This document shows, piece by piece, positions 25,257 to 33,810 of a stretch of 64,000 nt of DNA (position 1 is its first letter; each line of letters opens with the position of its first letter). Below the pieces are notes generated by a model that searched no databases, was not told the origin of the DNA, and saw only the letters and a list, made by a program, of their open reading frames with translations. A program made the translations under genes and the position numbers. This stretch comes from Sphingobium sp. GTDB lineage: Bacteria; Pseudomonadota; Alphaproteobacteria; Sphingomonadales; Sphingomonadaceae. Location: positions 424,062-488,061 of the forward strand of contig JAGIAZ010000001.1 of the NCBI GenBank assembly GCA_017744605.1. Direction: 5' to 3'.

Positions 25257-26807
25257 CTAACCGACCATCTGGCCGCCCAACCTGACGGACAAGGCGTCGA
25301 CCCCTGCGGAACCGTTCGCGAGCATCGCCGAATAGCGCGCGTCCAGCCCGCCTCGCGACCGGGCGCCGCTCGACATAAGCCAACTGAACGAGACACCGGC
25401 GGTTCGCTGGCGGGGGAGATGCCTGGACCAATAGCCCATCTCCTTCGTCGCTTGGATTTTTTGCCGCTCTTCCGGTGCGCCGTCGCGAAGCGCCGTCAGC
25501 ATGTCGCCCAGCAGAGCATTGGCATAGGCGAAATAGGGCGCTCCAAGTCGCCGCGCGACCGAAAGAACCCGCAACGCTTCGTCCGCAGCGCCCACCCTGT
25601 CGTCCGGCGCCGCCCCCATCAGGACGCTGCGCGCCAAGAGAATATGGCCATCGGGGATCCACGGGGACTGATTGCACAAGGCCGGGGCCCATTGCAGCGC
25701 TTCATGCTCCTCAACACCGGGGAAACGCACTGCGCAGAGCATCGCCAGAATCGCCGTCCATGGATCTTCCGGAATATCGCCCGAGACATAGAGTCCGACC
25801 GGCAATCTTTTCGTGAAGTCGGCCCAGACACTCTGACCTTCAATGCCGACCGCGGAGGACAGCGCCCTGGCGAGGGATTGTTTCTCCAGATCGACCGGCT
25901 CCACATTGAGGAGCAGCCCGCCCGAAGGGTCCAGCGCGAACTCAATCGTCACGCCCCCCGAGAAAAGCGGAATCAAGATGCGCTCAACCCGTAGCCCCTC
26001 AATCGAAACCGAAAGTCTGAGCCGCGCGCCATCGGCGGGCAACGGCATTCCTCGCGCATCCCCGCCGCTAGATACAAGCGCGACATGGCTGCGATCGATG
26101 CGCAGCCATGCGCGTGCCACATTTTCTAGCGAAGCACCGCCCTCGTCAGCCCCGCTTCCCTTGGGCGTGCTTGAGAAAGTGATCGGCCACGGCCCTTCAT
26201 AGGGCCGCCAGCCGCCATAGCCCATCGGCCTGGAATCGACCGAAAGTCCGATCGAAAAACGCCTCGCGGCAATTTGCGGACCGGCGTCATTGCCGCTGGA
26301 GGCCGATTGGCTGTCGTCCCTGAAATCAGCCTTCTCCGCGCCGGTCATCGGCGAAGCCGGATTGGGGAGCGCCGCCGAGAAGTCAACGCCGGCAGCCGGG
26401 ACGAGAGAGAACTGATCTGGCGCCGAAACCGAGCCCATCTCGCGCATGGCTGATCCCGGTCGCGTGGAATCCCGCGACGTTTTCGACCAGCTACTGCTTG
26501 CAAATTGCTGCATCCAGTCGCTTGAAACCGACGCCCTGGACAGGTTCGACATCGAAGGTGCATCGATCGTATCGGTGTCGCCGTCCACCGTGAACGGATA
26601 GAAGGTCGGGGCTTCCCCCAGAGGCTCGATCATCGCCGCATAAGCGCCAGGAACCGCGTTCTGGATCAATACCTCGCGATCCGAAGGGGTGGTCAGGCTC
26701 TCGGAGCCCGACGCGCGCCGTTCAAGGCGCACCTCGCCTTCCGGTCCAAGGATTCGAATGCGCGACGCCACCGCATCTGGCGGCGCCAGGAAGGACACGG
26801 TTTTCAA
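25257..26807 (-). CDS. Unknown fourth protein of the gasdermin operon
   Basis: A 516-residue protein whose start overlaps the caspase stop (ATGA), so the two are translated together. The N-terminal ~85 residues look like a beta-sandwich (SRIRILGPEGEVRLERR, GAYAAMIEPLGEAPTFYPF). A Ser-rich linker to about residue 180 is followed by a beta-rich middle domain (DGARLRLSVSIEGLRVERI). The C-terminal part from about 340 is helical and TPR-like (DPWTAILAMLCAVRFPG, AADEALRVLSVARRLGAPYF, ANALLGDMLTALRDG). No signal peptide or membrane helix is visible. It may be the sensor or scaffold that activates the protease, but this is inference; I do not recognise the family. Confidence 0.7.
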   Translation of the reverse strand: MKTVSFLAPPDAVASRIRILGPEGEVRLERRASGSESLTTPSDREVLIQNAVPGAYAAMIEPLGEAPTFYPFTVDGDTDTIDAPSMSNLSRASVSSDWMQQFASSSWSKTSRDSTRPGSAMREMGSVSAPDQFSLVPAAGVDFSAALPNPASPMTGAEKADFRDDSQSASSGNDAGPQIAARRFSIGLSVDSRPMGYGGWRPYEGPWPITFSSTPKGSGADEGGASLENVARAWLRIDRSHVALVSSGGDARGMPLPADGARLRLSVSIEGLRVERILIPLFSGGVTIEFALDPSGGLLLNVEPVDLEKQSLARALSSAVGIEGQSVWADFTKRLPVGLYVSGDIPEDPWTAILAMLCAVRFPGVEEHEALQWAPALCNQSPWIPDGHILLARSVLMGAAPDDRVGAADEALRVLSVARRLGAPYFAYANALLGDMLTALRDGAPEERQKIQATKEMGYWSRHLPRQRTAGVSFSWLMSSGARSRGGLDARYSAMLANGSAGVDALSVRLGGQMVG

Positions 26808-28042
26808 GCGCCGCCTCCATTCAATCGGACATTGACCACATGATGATAAAGCGACCGACTGGGACAGAATATTTCATCAACATCCCTATAGCCGCCCCCA
26901 TTGCCGAACGACGCGTTGACGAAATGCGGGAAGATGCTCGCCTGCATCGGTTGCGGCCAGTTCTCAGACGCGGTCGCGGGACAGGTGTGCAGCGTTGCGC
27001 CTTGTATATCCCGGATGATCACGGTCCCGGCCGTAAACGCCTGGGTCGGATCGAGCACCACGTTCACCGTCACGTCCGGCGGCACTGAATAGTTGACGAT
27101 CGGCGCCGTCGTGGTTGGCAACATCGGGGACACTGGCTCGAAGGGCTGCCGCTGCCAGCGCGGTTCGAGCTGATAGAGGCTCTTCAAATCCTCGTGGATC
27201 GCGATCGGGTACGCCCCCCATCGCGGGGTGCCGGAAGGGTTCCGGGCGGACGCCCCGCGCAGCGCGCGCAAAAGGACCTGCGTAAAGCGACCCCCCGTCG
27301 TTGGGCTGTCCTCAAAGGTGAAATAGTTGCTGGCAGCCGCGGCGAGCAGCGCCACCTTTTCCGTGCCTGCGACGAAAGGGTCGGAGCGAATGAATTTCGC
27401 GCCGACGCCATTGTTCTGCACATAGAAGTCGGTCACCATTTCGCCGCAGGCATCGACGAAGATATAGGCGGCGGACACATTCGGCGCCTGTTTGAGACCG
27501 ACCCCCAGATCATACATGTTAATGAACGCGCTCCAGGGCGTGACCGGATTTTCATTGAGGTCGGCGAGCAGCACCAGGGGCTGCGACGTTACCGCGACAC
27601 CGTGGCCACAGATGAAGACCACGCCGACATTACCGTTCTCCGAGCTCAACCGGGCAAGCCATTGGGCGCCTGCGGCGGTCACGTTTCCGGTGTTCGGCAC
27701 ACCGACCGCGATATCGCCTCGCGGATCGATGGGTGCCCCGCCGTTCTCGAGCGGGATCGGAATACGGCCTATCCATCCATATTGACCATGCGCTGCCGTC
27801 GGCCCGTTGCTCAGCATCTCGATCGAGGCCAGTGGCTGATCGAACGCAGCTTCGCCGATCAGCCAGTCACAAAAGGCGGCCGCGCCGGCGGCGGCGCTGG
27901 GAAGGTCCTGCACATCCTTGAGCAATTCCGGCGTGGTGCCGGGAATGAAATTGTCGATCTTCGCGGATGGATAAGCGCCGACGCCGATGACCAGGGCGTG
28001 GGTGGCCGGGCCGTTCACCGGGCGCTGGTAAATGACCGTCAT
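26804..28042 (-). CDS. Caspase-like cysteine protease (peptidase C14 type)
   Basis: A 412-residue protein. The caspase fold opens with THALVIGVGAYPSAKID (residues 15-30). The catalytic dyad is visible as VVFICGHGVAV (His147) and AAYIFVDACGEM (Cys199), each after a hydrophobic strand as in orthocaspases. Residues from about 300 form a beta-rich C-terminal extension with Pro/Thr runs (NYSVPPDVTVNVVLDPTQ) that may sense a signal or bind the partner protein. In known bacterial gasdermin operons a caspase-like protease cuts the gasdermin to free its pore-forming part. Here the start overlaps the hydrolase stop, and the stop overlaps the fourth gene. Target site and trigger are unknown. Confidence 0.9.
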   Translation of the reverse strand: MTVIYQRPVNGPATHALVIGVGAYPSAKIDNFIPGTTPELLKDVQDLPSAAAGAAAFCDWLIGEAAFDQPLASIEMLSNGPTAAHGQYGWIGRIPIPLENGGAPIDPRGDIAVGVPNTGNVTAAGAQWLARLSSENGNVGVVFICGHGVAVTSQPLVLLADLNENPVTPWSAFINMYDLGVGLKQAPNVSAAYIFVDACGEMVTDFYVQNNGVGAKFIRSDPFVAGTEKVALLAAAASNYFTFEDSPTTGGRFTQVLLRALRGASARNPSGTPRWGAYPIAIHEDLKSLYQLEPRWQRQPFEPVSPMLPTTTAPIVNYSVPPDVTVNVVLDPTQAFTAGTVIIRDIQGATLHTCPATASENWPQPMQASIFPHFVNASFGNGGGYRDVDEIFCPSRSLYHHVVNVRLNGGGA

Positions 28043-29166
28043 GAAAGCGCCTGCAACCGCGCGCGGAGGCGTTCGAAGAAGCGCGGACGCATAAAATAGC
28101 TCGTATGAGCGTCGATCACGCCGGTCATCGAGCTGAACATGAAGTCCTCGACCCCTTCGAAAATGCCCTGACAGCGGAAGCTCAGGACGTCGACCGGATC
28201 ATAGACATTCCACCAATGCGCGACCGCCGCTGGCTTGAGTGCCAATGGCCGTCCACTCGATGGGATTGCTGGATCGCTTGCCGCGAACAGCTTGAGCTCT
28301 TCGAAGAAGCCCGGCTGCGACCCCACGGTCAGCAGGATGTCGATCCCAAACCCCGGTGGCAGCCCGGCGCCGGCGGGATCGGTGAGCAGATCATAAAGGA
28401 TAACCCCGCCCAGGCTGTGACCGACGACTATCAGCGGCTCGGCCTTCGCATCCGCGTCCGCGCGCGCGGCGAGAAGCGCTGTCACGATGCGTTGGCGAAT
28501 ATCGATCCGAACAGGGCCAGCTCGCAGATAGACGAAGACATCCCCGATGAATTTGGCGGCGGCCGGGTTCAGTTTGTCGCGCGTCAACCCGAGGATGCCC
28601 GCGGAAGCCAGATTTCGGCCCCGATCGAGAACCGCGCCCGCCGCCGCCTTCAGGCGATCAAGCAAACCATAGGGGCGAGGGACATCAACCTGCAGATGCG
28701 CGCGCAAGGCATCGATAAAGTCCGTATCTGTCATGTCGGCCTTGACCCAGGCCGGCGCCGGATTGGCATCGGCATAGGCCGCGGCCGCCTGCATCTCCGC
28801 ATATTCCTCGGCGTCGAGCTGTCGATTTTGGCTCGCCGCGGTCTCGATCAGCACAGCATAGAGCGTGTCCACGGCCGCCGGAAAATCCGCCGCCGCGATC
28901 GATGCGATCGATGCTCCGCCGCCGCCGGCGGCTGACACGGCACCGCCGCCGCCAAGACCGAATGGCGTCGGCACCTCACCCTTACGCGGCAGACAGGCTT
29001 CTCCGAAAGCGAAGGCGGCCCCCAGATCTCCCCAGAAGGGATTGCGGATGCCAGCCTCCACTCCGAGGGCGAGATTGCGGAACCGCTCGTCGCGAAGCGC
29101 GACCTCGGCTTCATAGGCCGGCGTTTGCCGCGTCGCGACACCATGCACGAACACCAATTGGGCCAT
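28039..29166 (-). CDS. Alpha/beta-hydrolase (lipase-like) of the gasdermin operon
   Basis: A 375-residue enzyme from the ATG at 29166, preceded by GGGGAGGA; the frame opens further upstream but would run into the gasdermin gene. MAQLVFVHGVATRQT gives the first strand and oxyanion loop. The nucleophile elbow is VVGHSLGG (Ser251), with candidate Asp323 in NVYDPVDVLSF and His354 in DAHTSYF. A Gly/Ala-rich segment at 70-90 and an insertion up to about 215 may form a lid. Substrate could be a phospholipid, acyl-protein or ester (inference). It sits between gasdermin and caspase, so it belongs to the same response. Confidence 0.85.
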   Translation of the reverse strand: MAQLVFVHGVATRQTPAYEAEVALRDERFRNLALGVEAGIRNPFWGDLGAAFAFGEACLPRKGEVPTPFGLGGGGAVSAAGGGGASIASIAAADFPAAVDTLYAVLIETAASQNRQLDAEEYAEMQAAAAYADANPAPAWVKADMTDTDFIDALRAHLQVDVPRPYGLLDRLKAAAGAVLDRGRNLASAGILGLTRDKLNPAAAKFIGDVFVYLRAGPVRIDIRQRIVTALLAARADADAKAEPLIVVGHSLGGVILYDLLTDPAGAGLPPGFGIDILLTVGSQPGFFEELKLFAASDPAIPSSGRPLALKPAAVAHWWNVYDPVDVLSFRCQGIFEGVEDFMFSSMTGVIDAHTSYFMRPRFFERLRARLQALS

Positions 29167-29191
29167 GTCATCCTCCCCTGGTGCTGCTCTA

Positions 29192-30031
29192 TCAACCCGC
29201 GAGCTGGCTTTCGCCGAGCGTTTCCGGATCGGCAACCGCCAGCATAGGCAGCGCGCCCTCGAAATCGGCGAAAACAACGCCCTGCCCCGCTCCGACACCG
29301 AAGCTGATCGCGCCAGGGTTCACCGGGCGGAACATCAGATCGAAGTCGCCGTCATCGCCCCGGTCGCCGCCGGAGAGCTCGATCGCCACGAAACCGAAAG
29401 CGAGCTCCTTGTCCCCTTCATAGGTGACAATCGTCGTCGTCTCGCCCTCATGCCCAACGGACAGCGACCCGCCGACCAACTCCTTGATCACGGGCACTTC
29501 CAGGCTGAGGGTGCTGTTGTCGTGATTATAGGCCGTCACCCCCAGCTTCTTCGAGGTCACGATCTCGGTGAGGACATACAACTTCCCCTTGCCGAACAGG
29601 TACTTCTTCAGGATCGGATGATCCCAGCGCACCTTCGACGCGGCGAGATAATCGCCGATTTGGATCGTGTTGGCGCGATATCGCGTCACGCCCGAATAGG
29701 TGAACTCCACCTTGCTGGCATGCTCATAGGCGGCGGTCACACCCAGATTGCCGCCCATGGCACCGATGATATTGCCGAGAATATCGAGGCCAAGCTTGAT
29801 CGGCAGCTTGCTGCTCTTCTGGCCATTGATATTGGCGGCTGTCCCCGAAGTGATTTGCGGGAGGTCGCCGTTCTGGGCTTCGGTGAGTTGGCCCAGTGTT
29901 CCAATGATTCCGCGTGCACCGCCATATTCGCCGAGCAGGGCAAGCGGCGCCAGATCCTCCTGAGGATGCAAAATGACATTGAGATTCAGCGATTTGAGAT
30001 AATTGACCGAACGGTCCGAGCAAATACCCAT
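29192..30031 (-). CDS. Bacterial gasdermin (pore-forming cell-death effector)
   Basis: A 279-residue protein, the size of bacterial gasdermins. The N-terminus is Met-Gly-Ile-Cys with Cys4, matching the N-terminal Cys that is palmitoylated in characterised bacterial gasdermins. Segments that recall the gasdermin N-domain in order are YLKSLNLNVILHPQEDLAPL (11-30), LGVTAAYEHASKVEFTYSGV (96-115), a HPILKKYLFGKGKLYVLTEI strand-helix region (138-157) and ELAFGFVAIELSG followed by DFDLMFRPV (209-237). The last ~40 residues (from about 238) would be the short autoinhibitory tail released by proteolysis. It is the first gene of the operon with the hydrolase, caspase and fourth protein, which independently supports the call. 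GGGGGGA precedes the ATG. Confidence 0.85.
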   Translation of the reverse strand: MGICSDRSVNYLKSLNLNVILHPQEDLAPLALLGEYGGARGIIGTLGQLTEAQNGDLPQITSGTAANINGQKSSKLPIKLGLDILGNIIGAMGGNLGVTAAYEHASKVEFTYSGVTRYRANTIQIGDYLAASKVRWDHPILKKYLFGKGKLYVLTEIVTSKKLGVTAYNHDNSTLSLEVPVIKELVGGSLSVGHEGETTTIVTYEGDKELAFGFVAIELSGGDRGDDGDFDLMFRPVNPGAISFGVGAGQGVVFADFEGALPMLAVADPETLGESQLAG

Positions 30032-30137
30032 CGAAATCCCCCCACACGAATGTCATGCCACGCCGATCGAATGAACTGGAAACGCGATACGGCACCAGCG
30101 CCGAACGTTTCATGCACTCATTCAACCCATTATCTAA

Positions 30138-30188
30138 GACACATCGACACGAGGAATCTGGCAAAAGATTTTTATTACACCTTTAAGA
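30138..30188 (-). promoter_or_regulatory. Conserved upstream element, copy 3 (gasdermin operon)
   Basis: On the minus strand the block reads AAAGGTGT, then TTTTGCCA, 12 variable bases and CGATGTGTC, ending 107 bp before the gasdermin ATG. It matches the copies at 8053 and 17894 in both sequence and spacing. If it is a promoter, the gasdermin transcript has a leader of about 100 bases, longer than for the two LuxR genes. Confidence 0.6.
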
Positions 30189-30342
30189 CGGACAAGACTC
30201 GCCGCCCCACGCTTACCGGTCCCTTCTACTCCTATTTTCACGAGGCCGATACACGGCGAGGTAGCCAAGAGGCCGCGGGCCGGTTCCACTCTTCGCTGGA
30301 AGGGGCACCCGGTGCCATCGAAACTTCGTGTTCCTGCGGATG

Positions 30343-31176
30343 CTAGCTGCGAACTAGGGTCAAGCGCCTGCGGACGTCGGCTTTCGTCAGTGGCTTCCGC
30401 TCTCTGGACCGAGCGCTGATGACGCCGAGGTCGTCCTTGAGATTCTCGATTAGGCTATGAACGGTCATATCGATTTGGAGCGGCGTGACCGAGACAGAGC
30501 CATTCGCGATTGCATGCAGATCGGTGCCTTCTGCCGCCTCGTCTCGAGCGCGAAAGCGCATCCAATAGTGGTCACCCTCACATGAATCCGTGCATGAGCT
30601 TGCGAGGGTGGCGGAACAACCCTCAAACCCCTGAGAGGTTACGAGGACAGCACGTACATCTCGCGCTCGACAAGCAGGGAAATTGACGTTGAGAACCGTT
30701 TGGTCCGCCGCGCCGCTATCCACCAGTGCGCGCACGATGGTCGGGCCGAATATCTGCGCCGCGTCCCAAAAAATTTCCGTGGTGTCTTCATATGGAGGCA
30801 ACGCTTGACTCAGCGCGATCGAGGGAATGCCCAGCGAACTCCCCTGAATTGCCGCCGCGACGGTGCCCGACGGAAAGATATCCCCGCCGACATTCTGCCC
30901 GTGATTGACCCCCGAGAGTATCAAAGCCGGTCGGCAGTCCTTGAGGATATCAAACACCGCGACACGCACGCAATCGGTCGGCGTGCCATGAACCTCATAG
31001 AAACGCGCGCTATGTTGGTGAACTCTAATCGGCGCATGCAAGGCGATCGATCGGCTCGCGCCAGATTGCTGCGGTGCGACCACCCACACATCGTCGGTGA
31101 GGCTTTCGGCGATCCCCTGAAGGACGGAGAGTCCATACGCGTCCGCACCATCGTCATTGGTGATGAGAACGCGCAT
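30343..31176 (-). CDS. surE: SurE-family 5'/3'-nucleotidase
   Basis: A 277-residue protein with AGGAGAG before the ATG. The metal site RVLITNDDGADAYGL (Asp8-Asp9), the Ser region (QQSGASRS) and SGVNHGQNVGGDIFPSGTV are diagnostic of SurE. It dephosphorylates nucleoside monophosphates and is linked to stress survival. Sphingomonads usually have surE in a core cluster with pcm, which is absent here, so this may be a second copy. The C-terminal 40 residues are extended and basic. It lies upstream of, and in the same direction as, the gasdermin operon, about 310 bp away. Confidence 0.9.
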   Translation of the reverse strand: MRVLITNDDGADAYGLSVLQGIAESLTDDVWVVAPQQSGASRSIALHAPIRVHQHSARFYEVHGTPTDCVRVAVFDILKDCRPALILSGVNHGQNVGGDIFPSGTVAAAIQGSSLGIPSIALSQALPPYEDTTEIFWDAAQIFGPTIVRALVDSGAADQTVLNVNFPACRARDVRAVLVTSQGFEGCSATLASSCTDSCEGDHYWMRFRARDEAAEGTDLHAIANGSVSVTPLQIDMTVHSLIENLKDDLGVISARSRERKPLTKADVRRRLTLVRS

Positions 31177-31277
31177 GGACTCTCCTGGGGGGAGCGGTAT
31201 CGAATGGCCTCTGATATCGTGGGCGAAGCCTCGCCGATTGAACGAAGATGGGACGAACCGTCGCGGGACAGCTCGCC

Positions 31278-31739
31278 TTATTCGAGCAGATTGGCAAGGT
31301 TGCGGAGCGACGATTCCATGCCTTGACGGTGCTCATCTTCCCCGATGCCCGGCGGCACGTTTTCCGCGCAGAACGTCACCTCGGTCCCGTCGTCGACCGG
31401 GCGCAGTGTCGTGGTGAGCTTCATGGTTCCCGCGAAGGCAGGATCGCGGCTGTCGAACGAGACCATTTCGACGATCCTCGTTTCGGGTTCGATATCGGCA
31501 AATCGCACATTGACGATGTCGCGATCCGCGGCGGTCTTACCGGCGCTGGCATCCGGAGCCTTGTAGATCAGCACCATACGATAGCCACCGCCCGGTCGCG
31601 CATTGAACCCACGAATCTCGGCCCTCATCCCGGCTGGGGGGCGCCAGTTCACGAGAGATTCGGGGTCAAGAAAGGCGCGAAATATCGCGTGCGGAGTGGC
31701 AAGGATAAATCGGGAGGCGCGATGGACGGACAAACTCAT
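31278..31739 (-). CDS. SRPBCC/AHSA1-family protein
   Basis: A 153-residue protein from the ATG at 31739. It shows the START-like fold pattern: RFILATPHAIFRAFLDPESL then W, FNARPGGGYRMVLIY, EPETRIVEMVSFDS, TTLRPVDDGTEVTFCAENVP, and a C-terminal helix (MESSLRNLANLLE). Such proteins bind hydrophobic ligands, but the ligand is unknown. It lies about 100 bp before surE on the same strand. Confidence 0.85.
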   Translation of the reverse strand: MSLSVHRASRFILATPHAIFRAFLDPESLVNWRPPAGMRAEIRGFNARPGGGYRMVLIYKAPDASAGKTAADRDIVNVRFADIEPETRIVEMVSFDSRDPAFAGTMKLTTTLRPVDDGTEVTFCAENVPPGIGEDEHRQGMESSLRNLANLLE

Positions 31740-31996
31740 AACCAACGCCTCGTACCGCTCGTCGAGACATGCGCCAAGCTACCTGATCGAGAACATCGGC
31801 TTGCTTGAGAGCTTTCGCCGAAGTGTTGAAGGACCCCACCTATGTCGGAGTTACCGGCAGCCGCGGCGGACCCGCGTCGCGACGATCTCGTGCATCCGCT
31901 CGCGACCGAAGCGCTGGGCGACTTATGCCAATATAGCGGGAGCGGCGGACGCCGGCTCCGACCATAGCGTATTGTGGGCTATACAGCGCGCCCGCG
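31740..31996. other. Intergenic region
   Basis: About 255 bp between the SRPBCC gene and the end of the GAF/flavin-barrel gene. No convincing coding sequence, hairpin or repeat is visible; it should contain the SRPBCC promoter. Confidence 0.35.
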
Positions 31997-33340
31997 CTAC
32001 TCCCGTCCAGCATCGAGTGTGACCTGCCCGTCCGCTTCCAGGCCGAGACGCCCTCTCCCTATACGAACAATCCGGATCGGAGCCTGCTTTTCCTCTAACC
32101 GGCGGCGCAGGAGCAGAAGCCGGGTTTCGAGATTATCCTTGATTTCCGGCATCCGGGCGCCGAGCGCCAGCCGCATCTCCCGGTTTGTGAACTCGCTGCG
32201 CCCTTCGTTTAGCTGCCATTCGAGCATCAGCCGAAGCAACGCGCCGGCGATGCCCTTCACGATATAATTGCCGTCCACGAACACGCTGTCGTCAAGACGA
32301 TGATGGGCCACACGGATATTTCGACCGCCAACCGTGGTTGCAGACACTATCGGAATCGGCTCGGGTTCGGTCGCCACGACCTCGCATTCGCTCGCCATCA
32401 GCGCGTTGGCAGCCTGTCCCGCCAGGATTTCAAGCGCGGCCTCGTCTTCCGCGCGAAACGCCAGCCGCTCCGCGCTTTCAATGAACAGCACCCCGGTCGC
32501 GACACCGCGGGCAATCATCGGCACCGCGATCTGGCTCATCGCCGTGGGCAGAAGCGGAAAGGCGACGGAGCGCGTGGCGTTTTCCGATCCTCCTCCATCC
32601 ATGGCGATCGCTTCACCGAACCGGCGGACGCGGCTCATGTCGCTGACCTTGATCGATCGTCCGCTCGCCGCCGCCGCGCCGATCAGCCCTTCGCCCCCGG
32701 CGACCTCGGAGCCCAGCCCGGAGCGTTCGTAGCCAATGCTGCCGGTCGTGACCAAACAGCCACGATGACGGTCATGGATCAGGACGAGCGCATGGCGATA
32801 CCCCAGAACCCGTTGAACGCCGCATAGCAGACTGTCGATGATCTCGTCCGCTTCCACCTGTCGCTCGATCGCCTTCACCGCTTCCGAAAGATCGGGGAGG
32901 CTAACAGGCGCGCGTCCGGGCGCGGGGGATGTCGTTTCCACCGCCGATGGCACCTTCTCGATCCGGTGTACGCGGAAAACGTCGGCGCTACGCAGCCGCA
33001 TAATCTCCGACATGCCGACCTGCGCGCTGCTTGCCTTGAGCTGCAGCGCGATCCTGTCGAACAATGGGCCGGCATCAACCGACCGCACGAAGCCGATATC
33101 GAGCAGGAACTGGTCGCCCGTGAAGCTGTCGACGAGGATCAACGTAACATGAGGGTTGGCGCGGATGTTCGCCGCCGTCTTGGCGAAGAACTGGTTGGAC
33201 AGCGCGACATGCTCCTCATCCACCCGCACCACATGCGAGAGATAGGAGATGTTCGGCATTCCGTCGGCCGCAGCCGTGGCAATGATCGACGGGATGACGC
33301 CTTCGAAACAGGCGGAAAGATCGCTGAGGCGCACGCTCAT
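31997..33340 (-). CDS. Flavin-barrel/GAF/winged-helix sensor protein
   Basis: A 447-residue three-part protein. Residues 1-130 form a pyridoxamine-phosphate-oxidase-like split barrel (VIPSIIATAAADGMPNISYL, LSNQFFAKTAANIRANPHVT). Residues about 165-315 form a GAF domain (IIDSLLCGVQRVLGYRHALV, GEGLIGAAAASGRSIKV, AVPMIARGVATGVLFIES). Residues 350-447 resemble an OmpR-type winged helix (VDGNYIVKGIAGALLRLMLE, FTNREMRLALGARM). It could read flavin, redox state or a small ligand and bind DNA. It overlaps the next-upstream flavin-barrel gene by four bases (ATGA). Confidence 0.75.
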   Translation of the reverse strand: MSVRLSDLSACFEGVIPSIIATAAADGMPNISYLSHVVRVDEEHVALSNQFFAKTAANIRANPHVTLILVDSFTGDQFLLDIGFVRSVDAGPLFDRIALQLKASSAQVGMSEIMRLRSADVFRVHRIEKVPSAVETTSPAPGRAPVSLPDLSEAVKAIERQVEADEIIDSLLCGVQRVLGYRHALVLIHDRHRGCLVTTGSIGYERSGLGSEVAGGEGLIGAAAASGRSIKVSDMSRVRRFGEAIAMDGGGSENATRSVAFPLLPTAMSQIAVPMIARGVATGVLFIESAERLAFRAEDEAALEILAGQAANALMASECEVVATEPEPIPIVSATTVGGRNIRVAHHRLDDSVFVDGNYIVKGIAGALLRLMLEWQLNEGRSEFTNREMRLALGARMPEIKDNLETRLLLLRRRLEEKQAPIRIVRIGRGRLGLEADGQVTLDAGRE

Positions 33341-33810
33341 TGCGGTCCTGCGCCTGTCCGCATCCCTGCCATCGGGCCGGGCGTCTGGATGTAGATTTCG
33401 CTGATGGCGAGCCGGGCGACCCTGGCGTCACGGGCGGTCAGCCATGGCGTGATGATCCATGGCGGGACGCCTAACGATGCCAGTTCGTTCGTAGCCGCCG
33501 CCATGAATCGACCCGCGCTGTCGAGGTCGGCGGCTTCGGTGTCCCGTATCGCGGCGGCCCCTTTGAGCTGAAAGGTCACATAGTCCGAAGGGCTCACGAA
33601 GGTGGCGGCAAGGCGGCCCGTTCGCCGAACCGAGGATTCGAGCCGCGGCCATTGCCAGCCGGAGAAGATGACGTCGACCGTCTCCCGATCCTCCAGCACA
33701 TCGAAACCGATGCCGCGTCCGGCAGACGGGTGTCCAGCCTCGTCGGTCGCGGCGACGATGCACATCAACGGTCGCTGCAAGAATTCCAGAAGGTCGTCAT
33801 CCAGCCGCAC
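33337..33810 (-). CDS. Pyridoxamine 5'-phosphate oxidase-like split-barrel protein
   Basis: About 157 residues from a GTG at 33810 that has GGGAGGGG five bases upstream; the open frame to 33984 adds an unlikely N-terminus. It contains the FMN-binding split-barrel pattern (LQRPLMCIVAATDEAGHPSA, VIFSGWQWPRLESSVRRTGR, ATFVSPSDYVTFQLKG). It overlaps and is coupled to the GAF/flavin-barrel sensor, so the two probably form one functional unit. The electron donor or substrate is not known. Confidence 0.78.
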   Translation of the reverse strand: MRLDDDLLEFLQRPLMCIVAATDEAGHPSAGRGIGFDVLEDRETVDVIFSGWQWPRLESSVRRTGRLAATFVSPSDYVTFQLKGAAAIRDTEAADLDSAGRFMAAATNELASLGVPPWIITPWLTARDARVARLAISEIYIQTPGPMAGMRTGAGPQ

